This document shows, piece by piece, positions 19,015 through 27,970 of a stretch of DNA of 64,000 nucleotides. Source of the DNA: Leptospira sp. (lineage in GTDB: Bacteria; Spirochaetota; Leptospiria; Leptospirales; Leptospiraceae); NCBI GenBank assembly GCA_027533185.1, contig JAPZTS010000017.1, positions 62,001 through 126,000 on the forward strand, written 5' to 3'. The notes below the pieces were generated by a model, which worked only from the letters and a program-made list of their open reading frames with translations, made no database searches and was not told the origin of the DNA. The position numbers and the translations under genes were made by a program. How positions within the stretch are numbered: the first letter of the stretch is position 1; each line of letters starts with the position of its first letter.

Positions 19015-20681
19015 TTTTTCCTCTTAACCATTTCATGAGGTTTCTAACTTATATTCTCTTAGTCGGGGTTGTTTCTTCCGCTTTCCAGAGACTAGATGCC
19101 CAAGGCTTAGATTTGGATGTTCCTTTTCAGTCGGAGTATGCAACGGAAACATTTGGAGAAATCCAAAATCCTTCGGATTTTGATAGACTCAAATGGCAAA
19201 AATTTGAAGGACCCTTACTTTTCGGTTTTCATAAAGATCCAGTTTGGGTAAAACTCACATTAGGTGATATATCTATTCAAAAATATTTATATTTAGAAAA
19301 CCCAGTTGCTTATGTAGATGAAATTACGATTTTTCGATGGAATGGAACTGAGTTTATCAAAGTTTCGGACGGTGATCGATTTCCAAAAAGATCGCTGGTT
19401 GTGCCAAACCATCCCTATTCTCTATTTCGCCTAACCTCTGATGTTCCAAATTCAAAAGGCGAAATTTTTATCCGCTACCAATCGATTTCAAGTTTATTCA
19501 TTTTACCAAAACTCTACTATCCGGATGGATTTATCTTTGAACAGTTGAGTGTAAGCCAGTGGTATTTTATCTATTTTGCGATCATCTTATTTGCACTTTT
19601 ACTTAATGTAGTTTTTTATTTTAATACAAGAAATACGAGTTTTTTGTTTTATTGTTTTTACGTTTTTTGTGCCGCACTTTACCAAATCGTTCATAACGGA
19701 TATGGAAAAATCTTCTTGTGGCCAAATGCCGGAACCTGGAATGATCGGAGTTTAGTTTTTTTTGGATCATTAGCGCTTGTTAGTGTAGTTGTATTTTCCA
19801 TTCGGTTCCTATCTATACACAAAAAGATGAAACGAGTTTTTTACACTCTTATCGGTGTACTCGGGGTTATCGTTACGAATGCCATTCTCAGTCTTGTATT
19901 CCGATCGGTTTGGACCGTACAAACCATTCATGGAATCGGAATTCTCACTTCACTTTTCCTATTGGGAGTAGGATTGTATTCTTGGTCGAAAAACCATCGA
20001 GTTGCAAGATACTATATCCTCGCATGGACGGTTCTCTTTATATTCATACTTCTATTCAATCTCTACGCGTTTGGCTTATTGCCAGACAACTTCTTACTCC
20101 GCCACTCAATAGAAATCGGAACCATTTTGGAAATCTTCTTATTCCATTTGGCCGTGGTAGACAGAATCCGAGGATGGGAAGAGTCCGACGCCGTGACAAA
20201 CGGTCTTTTGCCTCAAACTTCGGAAATAGAATCGGTGGGAAGTATCTTGGAGCCAGAAAAACAGGTTCTGACAGACAATTTGGAAACCCATACCCCTGGA
20301 CAAAGTAAAAAAACAGCGAGTATCTTACGGCTATCTGGAGTCGATCCTGAGGCAAAAATCCGCGAAATGAACCAACTCATGGAATCGGAAAAGCTATTTT
20401 GTGATGAAGACCTGGACCTCCTCAAGATGGCGGAGCTTCTGGACCTCCGTGCCGACCAAGTCTCGGCCCTTTTGAACCAGTTTGTGGGTTCCAGCTTCAA
20501 CCAATATGTGAATCGATACCGGATCGAAGAAGCACGAAAGATGATGGTAGAAGAACCAGATCGCAACATCCTTTCCATTGCCTTTGCCGTAGGCTTTAAT
20601 TCCAAATCCACCTTCTACGATGCCTTCCAAAAAATTGTTGGAATCACTCCAAAAGAATTTAAAAAAAGTCCGGATTCTTGA
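19011..20681 (+). CDS. 7TMR-DISM membrane sensor fused to an AraC-type DNA-binding domain
   Basis: 556 residues from the TTG at 19011, which has GAGGA upstream and overlaps the previous stop; an ATG at 19035 gives a cleaner signal peptide. Order: signal peptide; exported 7TMR-DISMED2-like ligand domain (about 35-165, GPLLFGFHKDPVWVKLTL); seven membrane helices (about 180-390); a ~60-residue linker; and an AraC/XylS helix-turn-helix pair (about 450-550, LDLLKMAELLDLRADQVSALL … NILSIAFAVGFNSKSTFYDAFQKIVGITPKEF). It is a one-component regulator that would bind DNA while anchored in the membrane, sensing a periplasmic ligand, possibly carbohydrate. Confidence 0.88.
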   Translation: MIFPLNHFMRFLTYILLVGVVSSAFQRLDAQGLDLDVPFQSEYATETFGEIQNPSDFDRLKWQKFEGPLLFGFHKDPVWVKLTLGDISIQKYLYLENPVAYVDEITIFRWNGTEFIKVSDGDRFPKRSLVVPNHPYSLFRLTSDVPNSKGEIFIRYQSISSLFILPKLYYPDGFIFEQLSVSQWYFIYFAIILFALLLNVVFYFNTRNTSFLFYCFYVFCAALYQIVHNGYGKIFLWPNAGTWNDRSLVFFGSLALVSVVVFSIRFLSIHKKMKRVFYTLIGVLGVIVTNAILSLVFRSVWTVQTIHGIGILTSLFLLGVGLYSWSKNHRVARYYILAWTVLFIFILLFNLYAFGLLPDNFLLRHSIEIGTILEIFLFHLAVVDRIRGWEESDAVTNGLLPQTSEIESVGSILEPEKQVLTDNLETHTPGQSKKTASILRLSGVDPEAKIREMNQLMESEKLFCDEDLDLLKMAELLDLRADQVSALLNQFVGSSFNQYVNRYRIEEARKMMVEEPDRNILSIAFAVGFNSKSTFYDAFQKIVGITPKEFKKSPDS

Positions 20682-20885
20682 TTTCGGTCGATCCAATTCC
20701 CAATATGGTGTATAGTGAACATAGTGAGTTCGCATCTCACTCCGAAGAAATTGATACTGCATTCTCTGTGATAGAGAACCTCGTAGGTCTTTTCCTTTCC
20801 TTTTTTTCCACCTGTTTTGACAGGTTTCATAGGGAGTTCTTCTTGCAAAAGAAAGCTCCCTTTTTCTTTTATAGGGGCCTTGGGC
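20682..20885 (+). ncRNA. Structured leader upstream of the ydcF-like gene (candidate attenuator or small RNA)
   Basis: This 204-base gap has no gene but several short perfect hairpins on the plus strand: AGTGAG/CTCACT around 20724-20742, ACCTGT/ACAGGT at 20810-20825, and a strong terminator at 20831-20870. The terminator ends only 15 bases before the ATG of the next gene, so it could either end the upstream operon or attenuate ydcF. I match it to no riboswitch class. Confidence 0.35.
20831..20870 (+). terminator. Intrinsic terminator
   Basis: AGGGAG (20831-20836) pairs with CTCCCT (20856-20861), extended by TTCTT with AAGAA around one unpaired base, and the stem runs into TTTTTCTTTT. This is a standard rightward intrinsic terminator shape. 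It follows the AraC-type sensor gene by 150 bases and immediately precedes the ydcF-like gene. Confidence 0.65.
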
Positions 20886-21656
20886 ATGATTGATTCCCTT
20901 TTTTTTTCACTCAGTAAAATCCTGACGGTCTTTCTCTTCCCCTTTCCCTTATTTTTTTTGTTTTCTTTTCTTTCGATTCTTTTGGTCAGTGGGCTACGGA
21001 AGAAGATTTTAATTGGTGTTCCCGTTTTGTTTCTCTATTTTTTTTCCAATTCCTGTGTTGCGAACGCTCTCATCCACAGCCTAGAATCCGAATTCAAAGT
21101 TGTTCCTCTCGAATCTGTGCCCAAGTCAGATGTTATAGTTGTGTTAGGTGGAATGATTCAAACCATTTCGGTTAATCCAGGTCGGCCGGAACTTACTGAG
21201 TCAGCAGACCGACTTGTGGATGCAGTTCGTCTCTACAAACTAGGAAAGGCAAAGAAGATTCTTTTTACGGGTGGCTCTGGTTTACTTTTAGAATCCAGAT
21301 ACAAAGAGGCAGACCTGGCAAAAGGCTTACTCTTAGATCTAGGAGTGAAAGAAGAAGATTTGTGGATCGAAAGTAACTCAAGGAATACTTGGGAAAATGC
21401 AAAGGAATCAAAAATCATTCTCGAAGAAAAACAAACCAAAAGCATTCTACTCGTCACATCGGCCTTCCATATGAAGCGATCTTTGGGTTGCTTTTCCAAA
21501 ATGAACCTTCAAATCTTTGCCTACCCAACGGACTACCGTGGCCTCTCGAAAGAGTCTAGTGCATTTGACCTTTGGGTCCCAAGCCCAGGATTTTTAGAAC
21601 TATCGACCTTAGCTTTGAAAGAATGGGTGGGTATTTTTGTTTACTCCTGGAAGTAA
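20886..21656 (+). CDS. YdcF/ElyC/SanA family envelope protein (DUF218)
   Basis: 256 residues from the ATG at 20886 (AGGGG about 9 bases upstream). Two N-terminal membrane helices are followed by a DUF218 domain: SDVIVVLGGMIQ, RLVDAVRLYKLGKAKKILFTGGSG, EADLAKGLLLDLGVKEEDLWIESNSRNTWENA and LLVTSAFHMKRSLGCFSK, with the usual Glu/Asn and His residues. ElyC/SanA proteins influence peptidoglycan and lipid-carrier use or outer-membrane barrier function. The catalytic activity is not settled for the family. It lies between two separately transcribed blocks. Confidence 0.85.
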   Translation: MIDSLFFSLSKILTVFLFPFPLFFLFSFLSILLVSGLRKKILIGVPVLFLYFFSNSCVANALIHSLESEFKVVPLESVPKSDVIVVLGGMIQTISVNPGRPELTESADRLVDAVRLYKLGKAKKILFTGGSGLLLESRYKEADLAKGLLLDLGVKEEDLWIESNSRNTWENAKESKIILEEKQTKSILLVTSAFHMKRSLGCFSKMNLQIFAYPTDYRGLSKESSAFDLWVPSPGFLELSTLALKEWVGIFVYSWK

Positions 21657-21671
21657 GGAATCGGTAGAGCG

Positions 21672-21736
21672 AACCTCAGAAAACCTCTGCATTCTTGTAG
21701 CTTGACGAATGAGCCTAGTTCCACAACCCTGAGGTT
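21672..21736 (+). promoter_or_regulatory. Long-range inverted repeat in the ccmE leader
   Basis: AACCTCAG (21672-21679) and CTGAGGTT (21729-21736) are exact complements enclosing 49 bases, shortly before the ccmE start at 21764. In RNA they would form a closing stem for a structured leader. No T-run follows and I recognise no riboswitch consensus. Confidence 0.3.
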
Positions 21737-21763
21737 AGAGGGAGAGAGCCCGTCTAAATCTAT

Positions 21764-22153
21764 ATGAACCGGAAATTTTTAATTTTACTTGCAACGATCA
21801 CGATTTCTTTTTTTGGCATAGCCTACTTCTCTTCAAAAGAAACATCGTATCTACTTCTCGATGCCTCAGAACTCGCAGCAAACCCGGCGAAATACTCTGA
21901 AAAAAATCTACGTGTTCGTGGTTTTGTAAAATTAGGTAGTTTGGTCCGCGAGGGCAAAAAGGCTAAATTTGACCTAGAATTAAATGATCGAACCATCCCA
22001 GTCTATTTCACTGGGGAAACCCTACTGCCCGATGCTTTTAAAGAAGGAGCAAGGGCGCGTGTTGATGGAAATTTAGAAAATGGTGTTCTCGTTGCCTCCC
22101 ATGTTGAGGCAAAATGTGCTTCGAAATATGAAGCTGGTTACAAAGAGGAATAA
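21764..22153 (+). CDS. ccmE: Cytochrome c maturation haem chaperone CcmE, cysteine (CXXXY) type
   Basis: 129 residues: an N-terminal membrane anchor (residues 5-22) then the OB-fold domain (LRVRGFVKLGSLVREGKKAKFDLELND, IPVYFTGETLLPDAFKEGARARVDG). In most bacteria the haem is held by a His in HXXXY. Here the motif is KCASKYE, so a Cys replaces the His (CXXXY), as described for some archaea and Desulfovibrio. CcmE carries haem from CcmC to the CcmF/CcmH lyase in the periplasm. The stop overlaps the ccmF start (TAATG). ccmABC are not in this window. Confidence 0.9.
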   Translation: MNRKFLILLATITISFFGIAYFSSKETSYLLLDASELAANPAKYSEKNLRVRGFVKLGSLVREGKKAKFDLELNDRTIPVYFTGETLLPDAFKEGARARVDGNLENGVLVASHVEAKCASKYEAGYKEE

Positions 22154-24357
22154 TGAACGATTTAGGAACGATTTTACTTGCAGCTTCCCTTGCTCTCCTG
22201 ATTTTTTCGGCCACCCAAACTATTTTTGGAATTCTAAAAAAAGAACGAAAGGCGATTGAGCTGGGTCGATTGGCTCTTATGACCAACCCCCTTCTCATAG
22301 GCCTTAGTTTTTTGGTTTTACTGACGCTCCTTGTTCGATCCGACTATAGCAATTATTATGTGGTGATGCATTCTAGCGAACATTTGCCTCTATTCTATAA
22401 AATGACATCTATTTGGTCGGGATCATCAGGGTCTTTACTTTTTTGGAATTTGATTTTAAACGTGTTCACCTTTATCGTGTTATGGCAGACTCGTAAATCT
22501 ATTGAAGATCGTATTCCCATGATGAATTTGATTTTGGCAATACTTTCAGGCTTCTTTTCTTACCTTGCTGTATTTTATGCGGATGCACAACCTTTCCGTG
22601 AATTTGTTCCTGAGGCGGCGGCAGGTCGCGGCCTCAATCCACTTTTGCAACATTGGGCAATGATCATCCATCCACCTATTCTATACATAGGTTACGTGAG
22701 TATTTCGATTCCATTTGCAATTGCAATGTCTGCCCTTGTGAGTGGAAAACTTTCTGATGATTGGATGAAATTTATCCGAAAGTGGACATTGTTTTCCTGG
22801 TTCTTTTTGGGTACTGGAATCCTACTAGGTTCCAAATGGGCGTACGAAGAACTCGGTTGGGGTGGATACTGGGCTTGGGATCCCGTAGAAAATGCGTCAC
22901 TGATGCCCTGGTTACTCACAAGTGCGTTCGTACACTCAGTTGTGATCCAAGAACGCCGAGGGATGTTGAAATTTTGGAATATGCTTCTCATCATTTTAGC
23001 ATTCCATTTCAGTTTGCTTGGAACTTGGATTACAAGATCCGGTGTCTTGGAAGGACCACATAGCTTCTCTAAGTCGACTATTGGAACTCCTTTTATCATT
23101 TATATAATCGGTAGTTTTTTGTTTTTTACAGGATTTGTAATTTACCGACGAAACTCACTCAAACCAGAACGAGAACTGGAAGCCATTACTTCAAAAGAAG
23201 GAAGTTTCTTATTAAACAATTTTTTATTGGTATTGGCAACTTCTGCGATTTTACTTGGCGTGTTTTCGCCATTGCTCTATGGAAAAGAATTTAAAGCGCC
23301 ATGGTTTAATTCTTGGGGAGTGCCTTCTGGCATCTTCTTACTCTTGTTAATGGGTGGGGCACCACTTCTTGCATGGCGAAAGGGTGCTGGGGCTGTATTT
23401 TTTTCCACTCTATTCAAGCCCTTTCTCTTTGGGATTTTTGGCGGAATTGTTTATATAGTGTTTTACTCGCAAAATTTTACCGTACCCGATTCAAAGTATG
23501 GAGATATTCTGGCAGAAATCTATTCCGTACTCACTGTGGCTGTTGGATCTTTTACAATCGCAGGGATCGTACAAGAATACTACAGAGGAATTCGAGCAAA
23601 AAAAGAAGCTTCAGGCGACCTAAATTGGTTTCAGGCTGGAATACAACTCCTTTTGCAAAACAAACGGCGGTATGGTGGTTACTTAGTTCATTTCTCTCTG
23701 GTATTAATTTTCATTGGTTATGCGGGAAATGCCTTTAAGATAAATACTTCTGTTCGATTCTTTTACAACCTAATGCCGCCTACTTCTGATGAAGTAGTCT
23801 ATGTATCGGCCGACAAAGCAATTGTAGCAGGTTACCAAATAGAAGCTTCCACTTTAAAGATCAAACCAGTTATGATCTCGGGCGAAACAGGAGAACCTTC
23901 AATACAGAATATCATCGTTTCTAAAGAAGGAAGTTTCAATATACTCCGTGGGACAAAACTGGAAGGAAATCTTATAACGGAACGCAGGTTTTACCCGCAA
24001 ATCTCTCACCTAACGGGAAATTTCGAAACACATATCCCAACGAGTGAACCTGCGATACTTTCGTTGCCTAAAGAAGATTTTTACATACAATTGGGAGCCT
24101 TAGAACATTCTGATTTACGATCCGAAAATCCAGATCTACCACTCTTATTTATGAACTATTACTTTAATGGAAACACTAGTGAAGAAAAATTGAAATCTTT
24201 CCTTCAATTCCCAACAGAGATTGTTGCCAACCTGGAAATATGGGTCAACCCACTTGTGAAATTGATTTGGCTAGGATCCCTGCTTTACTTTATCACTGGT
24301 GTTTTTCTCCTACTTCCACTAGGTGAGGGTAAGAAAAAAGCAGGCTCTAATGCATAA
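22153..24357 (+). CDS. ccmF: Cytochrome c haem lyase subunit CcmF
   Basis: 734 residues with about fifteen membrane helices. The periplasmic tryptophan-rich haem-handling motif is present: GWGGYWAWDPVENASLMPWLLTSAFVHSV (quoted in part in many CcmF proteins as WGGxWxWDPVENAS). LLQHWAMIIHPPILYIGYV and RSGVLEGPHSFS are also conserved. CcmF takes haem from CcmE and attaches it to apocytochrome c at the periplasmic face of the inner membrane. The start overlaps ccmE and the end overlaps ccmH by 8 bases. Confidence 0.96.
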   Translation: MNDLGTILLAASLALLIFSATQTIFGILKKERKAIELGRLALMTNPLLIGLSFLVLLTLLVRSDYSNYYVVMHSSEHLPLFYKMTSIWSGSSGSLLFWNLILNVFTFIVLWQTRKSIEDRIPMMNLILAILSGFFSYLAVFYADAQPFREFVPEAAAGRGLNPLLQHWAMIIHPPILYIGYVSISIPFAIAMSALVSGKLSDDWMKFIRKWTLFSWFFLGTGILLGSKWAYEELGWGGYWAWDPVENASLMPWLLTSAFVHSVVIQERRGMLKFWNMLLIILAFHFSLLGTWITRSGVLEGPHSFSKSTIGTPFIIYIIGSFLFFTGFVIYRRNSLKPERELEAITSKEGSFLLNNFLLVLATSAILLGVFSPLLYGKEFKAPWFNSWGVPSGIFLLLLMGGAPLLAWRKGAGAVFFSTLFKPFLFGIFGGIVYIVFYSQNFTVPDSKYGDILAEIYSVLTVAVGSFTIAGIVQEYYRGIRAKKEASGDLNWFQAGIQLLLQNKRRYGGYLVHFSLVLIFIGYAGNAFKINTSVRFFYNLMPPTSDEVVYVSADKAIVAGYQIEASTLKIKPVMISGETGEPSIQNIIVSKEGSFNILRGTKLEGNLITERRFYPQISHLTGNFETHIPTSEPAILSLPKEDFYIQLGALEHSDLRSENPDLPLLFMNYYFNGNTSEEKLKSFLQFPTEIVANLEIWVNPLVKLIWLGSLLYFITGVFLLLPLGEGKKKAGSNA

Positions 24358-24940
24358 AACAGTCTCTAAGGCGGTTGTTTTTTTTATACTCTGTTTGCAG
24401 GTGCAACCAGTTATTCCGCAATCAACAACAACTTCCTTGAAAGAGGAAGCCCACATCCAAACATTTCTCCGCGTAACTGAAAAGATTCGGTGTATTTGCC
24501 TACCAAGTCTTCCGATTCAATCTTGTTCATTTAATATGTGTTCGGCTTCCGCTTACTTAAAAACTTTTATCGAAAATAGAATTCGAGAAGGTATGTCCGA
24601 AGAAGAAATCCTACAAAAGATGGAAAATGGATTTGGAGAAGGGATTCTGGAGGATTCTGTTGTAAAACACTTCAGAGAAAACGGAAACGGGAGTATAGTT
24701 GATTCTATCGTTTTTGGTTTTGGTCCAAAAATTCTGGCAAAACCAGACGGAACTTGGATTAACTTGAGTTTAATGGCGATTGCATTACTGGGTCTATTTT
24801 TAATCTACCGCTATGGCTCAAAAAAAATAAGGATGCGAGAAACAGAGGTCACAGACAGAATCCGAAGAAAATCGACTACTATGAGCACGGAAGAGATCCA
24901 AAAAAAAATAAATCAATTAGAATCTAATGATTCTCTTTGA
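24350..24940 (+). CDS. ccmH: CcmH-like cytochrome c maturation protein
   Basis: 196 residues from the ATG at 24350, inside the end of ccmF. A signal peptide (VVFFILCLQVQPVIPQ) leads to a cysteine-rich domain: IRCICLPSLPIQSCSFNMCSASAY then helices FIENRIREGMSEEEILQKMENGFGEGIL, and a C-terminal membrane helix (LSLMAIALLGLFLIY). Ordinary CcmH has LRCxxCxN; here there are four cysteines in a C-x-C…C-x4-C pattern, closer to variants outside proteobacteria. It would reduce the apocytochrome thiols or hold the apoprotein for CcmF. The 3' end overlaps the convergent bioF gene by 17 bases. Confidence 0.75.
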   Translation: MHKTVSKAVVFFILCLQVQPVIPQSTTTSLKEEAHIQTFLRVTEKIRCICLPSLPIQSCSFNMCSASAYLKTFIENRIREGMSEEEILQKMENGFGEGILEDSVVKHFRENGNGSIVDSIVFGFGPKILAKPDGTWINLSLMAIALLGLFLIYRYGSKKIRMRETEVTDRIRRKSTTMSTEEIQKKINQLESNDSL

Positions 24941-26078
24941 TAGTTTTAAATATTTCTAACAGTTCTTCCACCTGAATCGAGGTAATCTTTGCATTAAAAC
25001 TAATTCGCAGTCTAGCTGTTTCCACTGTGGGGGGACGAATGGCGCGAATATCAAAACCTTTGGCCTGTAAAATTTCGGCAGTTGCAAGTGCATCGGCTTC
25101 AGAATCCATGAGAACCGGAATGATTTGAGAGACAGAGTCGGTAGTTTTGTACCCCATTTCATTCATTCGTTTTTTAAATATAGATGCAAGTTCAAGTGTA
25201 GTCTGACGCTCTAAATCCATTTTTGAAAGTAAATCTAAGGCATAAAACGCAAGATGCGGTATTAACGGTGGCAAAGATGTAGAAAAAATAAAAGGACGCA
25301 TAACATTCACAAGATGATCTCTTCCTAGTTTAGACGTAGCAATGATTCCGCCAAATAGTCCTAAAGATTTACCAAGAGTATATACACGATATTCTATCTG
25401 TTCAATTTCTTCTTTAGATAATTGATCATATACCAAACCCCGTCCATTTTTCCCAAAAAGGCCAAAGGAATGAGCCTCATCTAAGACCAGAACAAATCCG
25501 TAATGTTTTTTGAGACGAAGAAGCCTCTTTAAATCAGGTATATCCCCATCCATACTAAAAACTGTCTCCGTCACAACAATCTTTCGTTTGTCCTTCTCCT
25601 TTTCATTCTCTTCCGCTTTTTGCAATAAAACTTCTAAATGGTCTAAATCGAGATGGTTAAAATATTTTTTGATAGCACCACTGATTCGAATCCCATCCAA
25701 AATTGATGCATGGTTCAATCGGTCCGAAAAAATGATCGTTTGAGGATTTCCTATTGCATCAATGAGCCCTGCATTTGCTACATAGCCGGTATTTACGACG
25801 AGACTTGCTTCCGCTCCAATGAAATCTGCAAAAGAGGATTCAAATCGTTCAAGTTCTTCAGAATTTCCTCTCACCAAACGAGAAGCAGTTGATCCAATTC
25901 GATTAAAGTAGTCAAATGACTCTGCATGTTTCCATAAAGTAGAATTGGAGGCAAGACCAAGATAATCATTTGAACAAAAATCAATTCCCTTGTAAGTTTT
26001 TGTTTCTCTAAATCTATTTTTGTTTTTAATAGATAAAAGTTCTTTTGAAATGCTATCCCAGAAAGGTTCCACTTTCAC
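24924..26078 (-). CDS. bioF: 8-amino-7-oxononanoate synthase-type aminotransferase
   Basis: 384 residues from a GTG at 26078. Alpha-oxoamine synthase features: FCSNDYLGLASN, GSTASRLVRGNSEELERFE, VVTETVFSMDGDIPDL, VLDEAHSFGLFGKNGRGL (Asp for the pyridine nitrogen) and the PLP-binding Lys in YTLGKSLGLFGG. It condenses pimeloyl thioester with alanine in biotin synthesis. Glycine C-acetyltransferase and 5-aminolevulinate synthase belong to the same family; the length and GRGLV motif fit BioF best. No other bio gene is adjacent. Confidence 0.88.
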   Translation of the reverse strand: MKVEPFWDSISKELLSIKNKNRFRETKTYKGIDFCSNDYLGLASNSTLWKHAESFDYFNRIGSTASRLVRGNSEELERFESSFADFIGAEASLVVNTGYVANAGLIDAIGNPQTIIFSDRLNHASILDGIRISGAIKKYFNHLDLDHLEVLLQKAEENEKEKDKRKIVVTETVFSMDGDIPDLKRLLRLKKHYGFVLVLDEAHSFGLFGKNGRGLVYDQLSKEEIEQIEYRVYTLGKSLGLFGGIIATSKLGRDHLVNVMRPFIFSTSLPPLIPHLAFYALDLLSKMDLERQTTLELASIFKKRMNEMGYKTTDSVSQIIPVLMDSEADALATAEILQAKGFDIRAIRPPTVETARLRISFNAKITSIQVEELLEIFKTIKENH

Positions 26079-26156
26079 TAAGATTGAATAAGCTTTTATT
26101 TTTCCGAATTATTTTTTTCTTCCAAAAATTCAATCAAACAAGGAAAAGTTCTGGTT

Positions 26157-26885
26157 ATGGAAAAACTCAGCTTGGCTGTTCTAGAAAGGATTCAATCTGC
26201 AAAGTCGATCGTAACAATTACAGGAGCTGGTATCTCACAAGAAAGTGGAATTCCAACGTTTCGAGGGGAAGGAGGCTATTGGAAAACCTACAGAGCGGAA
26301 GATCTTGCAACGCCTGAGGCTTTTAGGAAGAACCCGAGTCTAGTTTGGGAGTGGTACGATTATAGAAGAGAGATATGTAAAAAGGCAATTCCAAATGAAG
26401 GACACAAAACACTTGTAAAATTAGAGGCTATTGTTCCTAATTTCTTTCTAATCACTCAAAATGTTGACAATCTCCACAACCGAGCGAGCAGCAAAAACTA
26501 TGCCGAAATCCATGGAAATATCTTTTTTTCCCGCTGTACTAAGTGTCAGAGAATTGCACCAATAGAAGAAAGTCACAACAACCAAGACCATTTGAAATAT
26601 TGTACATCTTGTAATGGATTGTTACGTCCGCATATCGTTTGGTTTGGCGAAAGTTATGATTCAAATCTATTAGATCTTTGCTTCCATCATTTAGAAAAAG
26701 CCGAAATTGTTTTGGTCGTTGGTACTAGCGGAGCGGTTTCTATGCCACAGGCTATGGCGAGTCACGCACAAAACCATGGCGCTTTTCTTGTCGAAATCAA
26801 CCCGGAACATTCGAGTATGACAGGAATGATGGATATCTTTTTACAAGGAAAGGCAGGGGAAATCCTTCCAAAACTTATCGCCTAA
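26157..26885 (+). CDS. cobB: NAD-dependent protein deacylase, sirtuin class III (CobB-like)
   Basis: 242 residues. Sirtuin motifs: TITGAGISQESGIPTFRG, TQNVDNLH, catalytic His119 in EIHG, zinc-binding CTKC (127, 130) and CTSC (149, 152), RPHIVWFGE, and VGTSGAV. Tyr67 and Arg70 in WYDYRRE match the Tyr-x-x-Arg pair that gives class III sirtuins (CobB, SIRT5) preference for negatively charged acyl groups such as succinyl-lysine. It removes acyl groups from lysines in the cytoplasm using NAD+. It is divergent from bioF. Confidence 0.93.
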   Translation: MEKLSLAVLERIQSAKSIVTITGAGISQESGIPTFRGEGGYWKTYRAEDLATPEAFRKNPSLVWEWYDYRREICKKAIPNEGHKTLVKLEAIVPNFFLITQNVDNLHNRASSKNYAEIHGNIFFSRCTKCQRIAPIEESHNNQDHLKYCTSCNGLLRPHIVWFGESYDSNLLDLCFHHLEKAEIVLVVGTSGAVSMPQAMASHAQNHGAFLVEINPEHSSMTGMMDIFLQGKAGEILPKLIA

Positions 26886-26927
26886 CCTGAAAGCAATTGA
26901 ATTTCAATTAAAAAACACGAGTATCTT

Positions 26928-27284
26928 ATGTTAACAATTCTTCTTTTATTATTTTCCAATCTATTTATGACGTTTGCTTGGTACGGCCATTTAAAATATC
27001 TCAAAACTTCAAATATGTTTTCTATCATTCTTATCTCTTGGGGCATCGCATTTTTTGAATATCTTTTAATGGTGCCTGCGAACAGAATAGGATACACAGA
27101 GTATAAATTTGAAGGCTTTCAACTAAAGATCATTCAAGAGATTATAACGATTATAATATTCATTTTATTCGCAACTGTGATATTAGGCGAAAAGATAAAA
27201 TGGAATTATATAGTAAGCTTTTTTTTGATTTTACTTGCTGGCTATTTTGCATTTGCTTTTGGATCAAAGCCAAATTCGCATTAA
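26928..27284 (+). CDS. DUF486 family small membrane protein
   Basis: 118 residues with four membrane helices (NLFMTFAWYGHLKYL, ILISWGIAFFEYLLMVPANRIGY, LKIIQEIITIIIFILFATVIL, WNYIVSFFLILLAGYFAF). The 'FAWYGHL' and 'SWGIAFFEYLLMVPANRIG' segments are the DUF486 signature, a branch of the drug/metabolite transporter superfamily with no established substrate. The last stop overlaps that of coaB on the other strand in TTAA. Confidence 0.85.
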   Translation: MLTILLLLFSNLFMTFAWYGHLKYLKTSNMFSIILISWGIAFFEYLLMVPANRIGYTEYKFEGFQLKIIQEIITIIIFILFATVILGEKIKWNYIVSFFLILLAGYFAFAFGSKPNSH

Positions 27285-27970
27285 CTCTGGAGAATGAATT
27301 TTTTGTAGAGAAATGAGACGATCTCTTTCGCAATATTCTCTTTGGATTGAGAGTTTATTTCTAAAGCCAATCCTTCCGAACCAAAGATTTTTACGGAAGA
27401 ATTCACCTCACCAAACCCCTTCCCCTCGCCAACATAATTGCCTACAATATAGTGAAGGCCTTTGCGTATCAGTTTACCCTTTGCATGTTCTTCTAATTTT
27501 TCCGTTTCAGCGGCAAAACCAATCCGAATACAATTCTGAATCTTATGGAACTCGACGTAATTTCTAACCTGTTCGAGAATATCAGGATTTTCCTCAAGCT
27601 CTAATAACAATCCTTGCGATGTTTCCGATTTATCTTTTTTAATTTTATTTTTTGCAGTCATGATGGGACGAAAATCTGCTGGGGCAGCCGCCATTAAAAG
27701 CAAACAATTATCTGATATAAAATTTAAAACTGCATCCCTAAGTTGGAAAGTAGTATCGACATATACATTATTAGATGCTCCATCGACCATCGAATATTTT
27801 TCCAAAGTATTGCCATGAATATAAATCACTTCGGGAACAAGACCGAGAAAAGACTTGGTAATCTCAAATCCCATTTTCCCTGAGGAAGCATTGGATATAT
27901 AACGAACAGGATCAATCCATTCTCTTGTTGGCCCAGAGGTTATGATGACGCGATTTATTGGGTGTTTCAT
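27281..27970 (-). CDS. coaB: Phosphopantothenate-cysteine ligase (CoaB), stand-alone
   Basis: 229 residues. [27 protein letters not shown] is the nucleotide-binding signature; [10 protein letters not shown] (usually AAVADFRP), KIKK and FAAETE follow. It joins phosphopantothenate to cysteine in coenzyme A synthesis. In most bacteria CoaB and CoaC are one polypeptide (CoaBC, about 400 residues); here coaB is a separate gene whose ATG overlaps the coaC stop (ATGA), so the two are translationally coupled. It is the last of a three-gene unit (corC-like, coaC, coaB). Confidence 0.92.
   Translation of the reverse strand: MKHPINRVIITSGPTREWIDPVRYISNASSGKMGFEITKSFLGLVPEVIYIHGNTLEKYSMVDGASNNVYVDTTFQLRDAVLNFISDNCLLLMAAAPADFRPIMTAKNKIKKDKSETSQGLLLELEENPDILEQVRNYVEFHKIQNCIRIGFAAETEKLEEHAKGKLIRKGLHYIVGNYVGEGKGFGEVNSSVKIFGSEGLALEINSQSKENIAKEIVSFLYKKFILQS

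Noticed and set aside
21657..21740. tRNA-like string (GGTAGAGC) before ccmE
   Set aside because: No acceptor stem, anticodon stem or GTTCGA loop can be folded around it.
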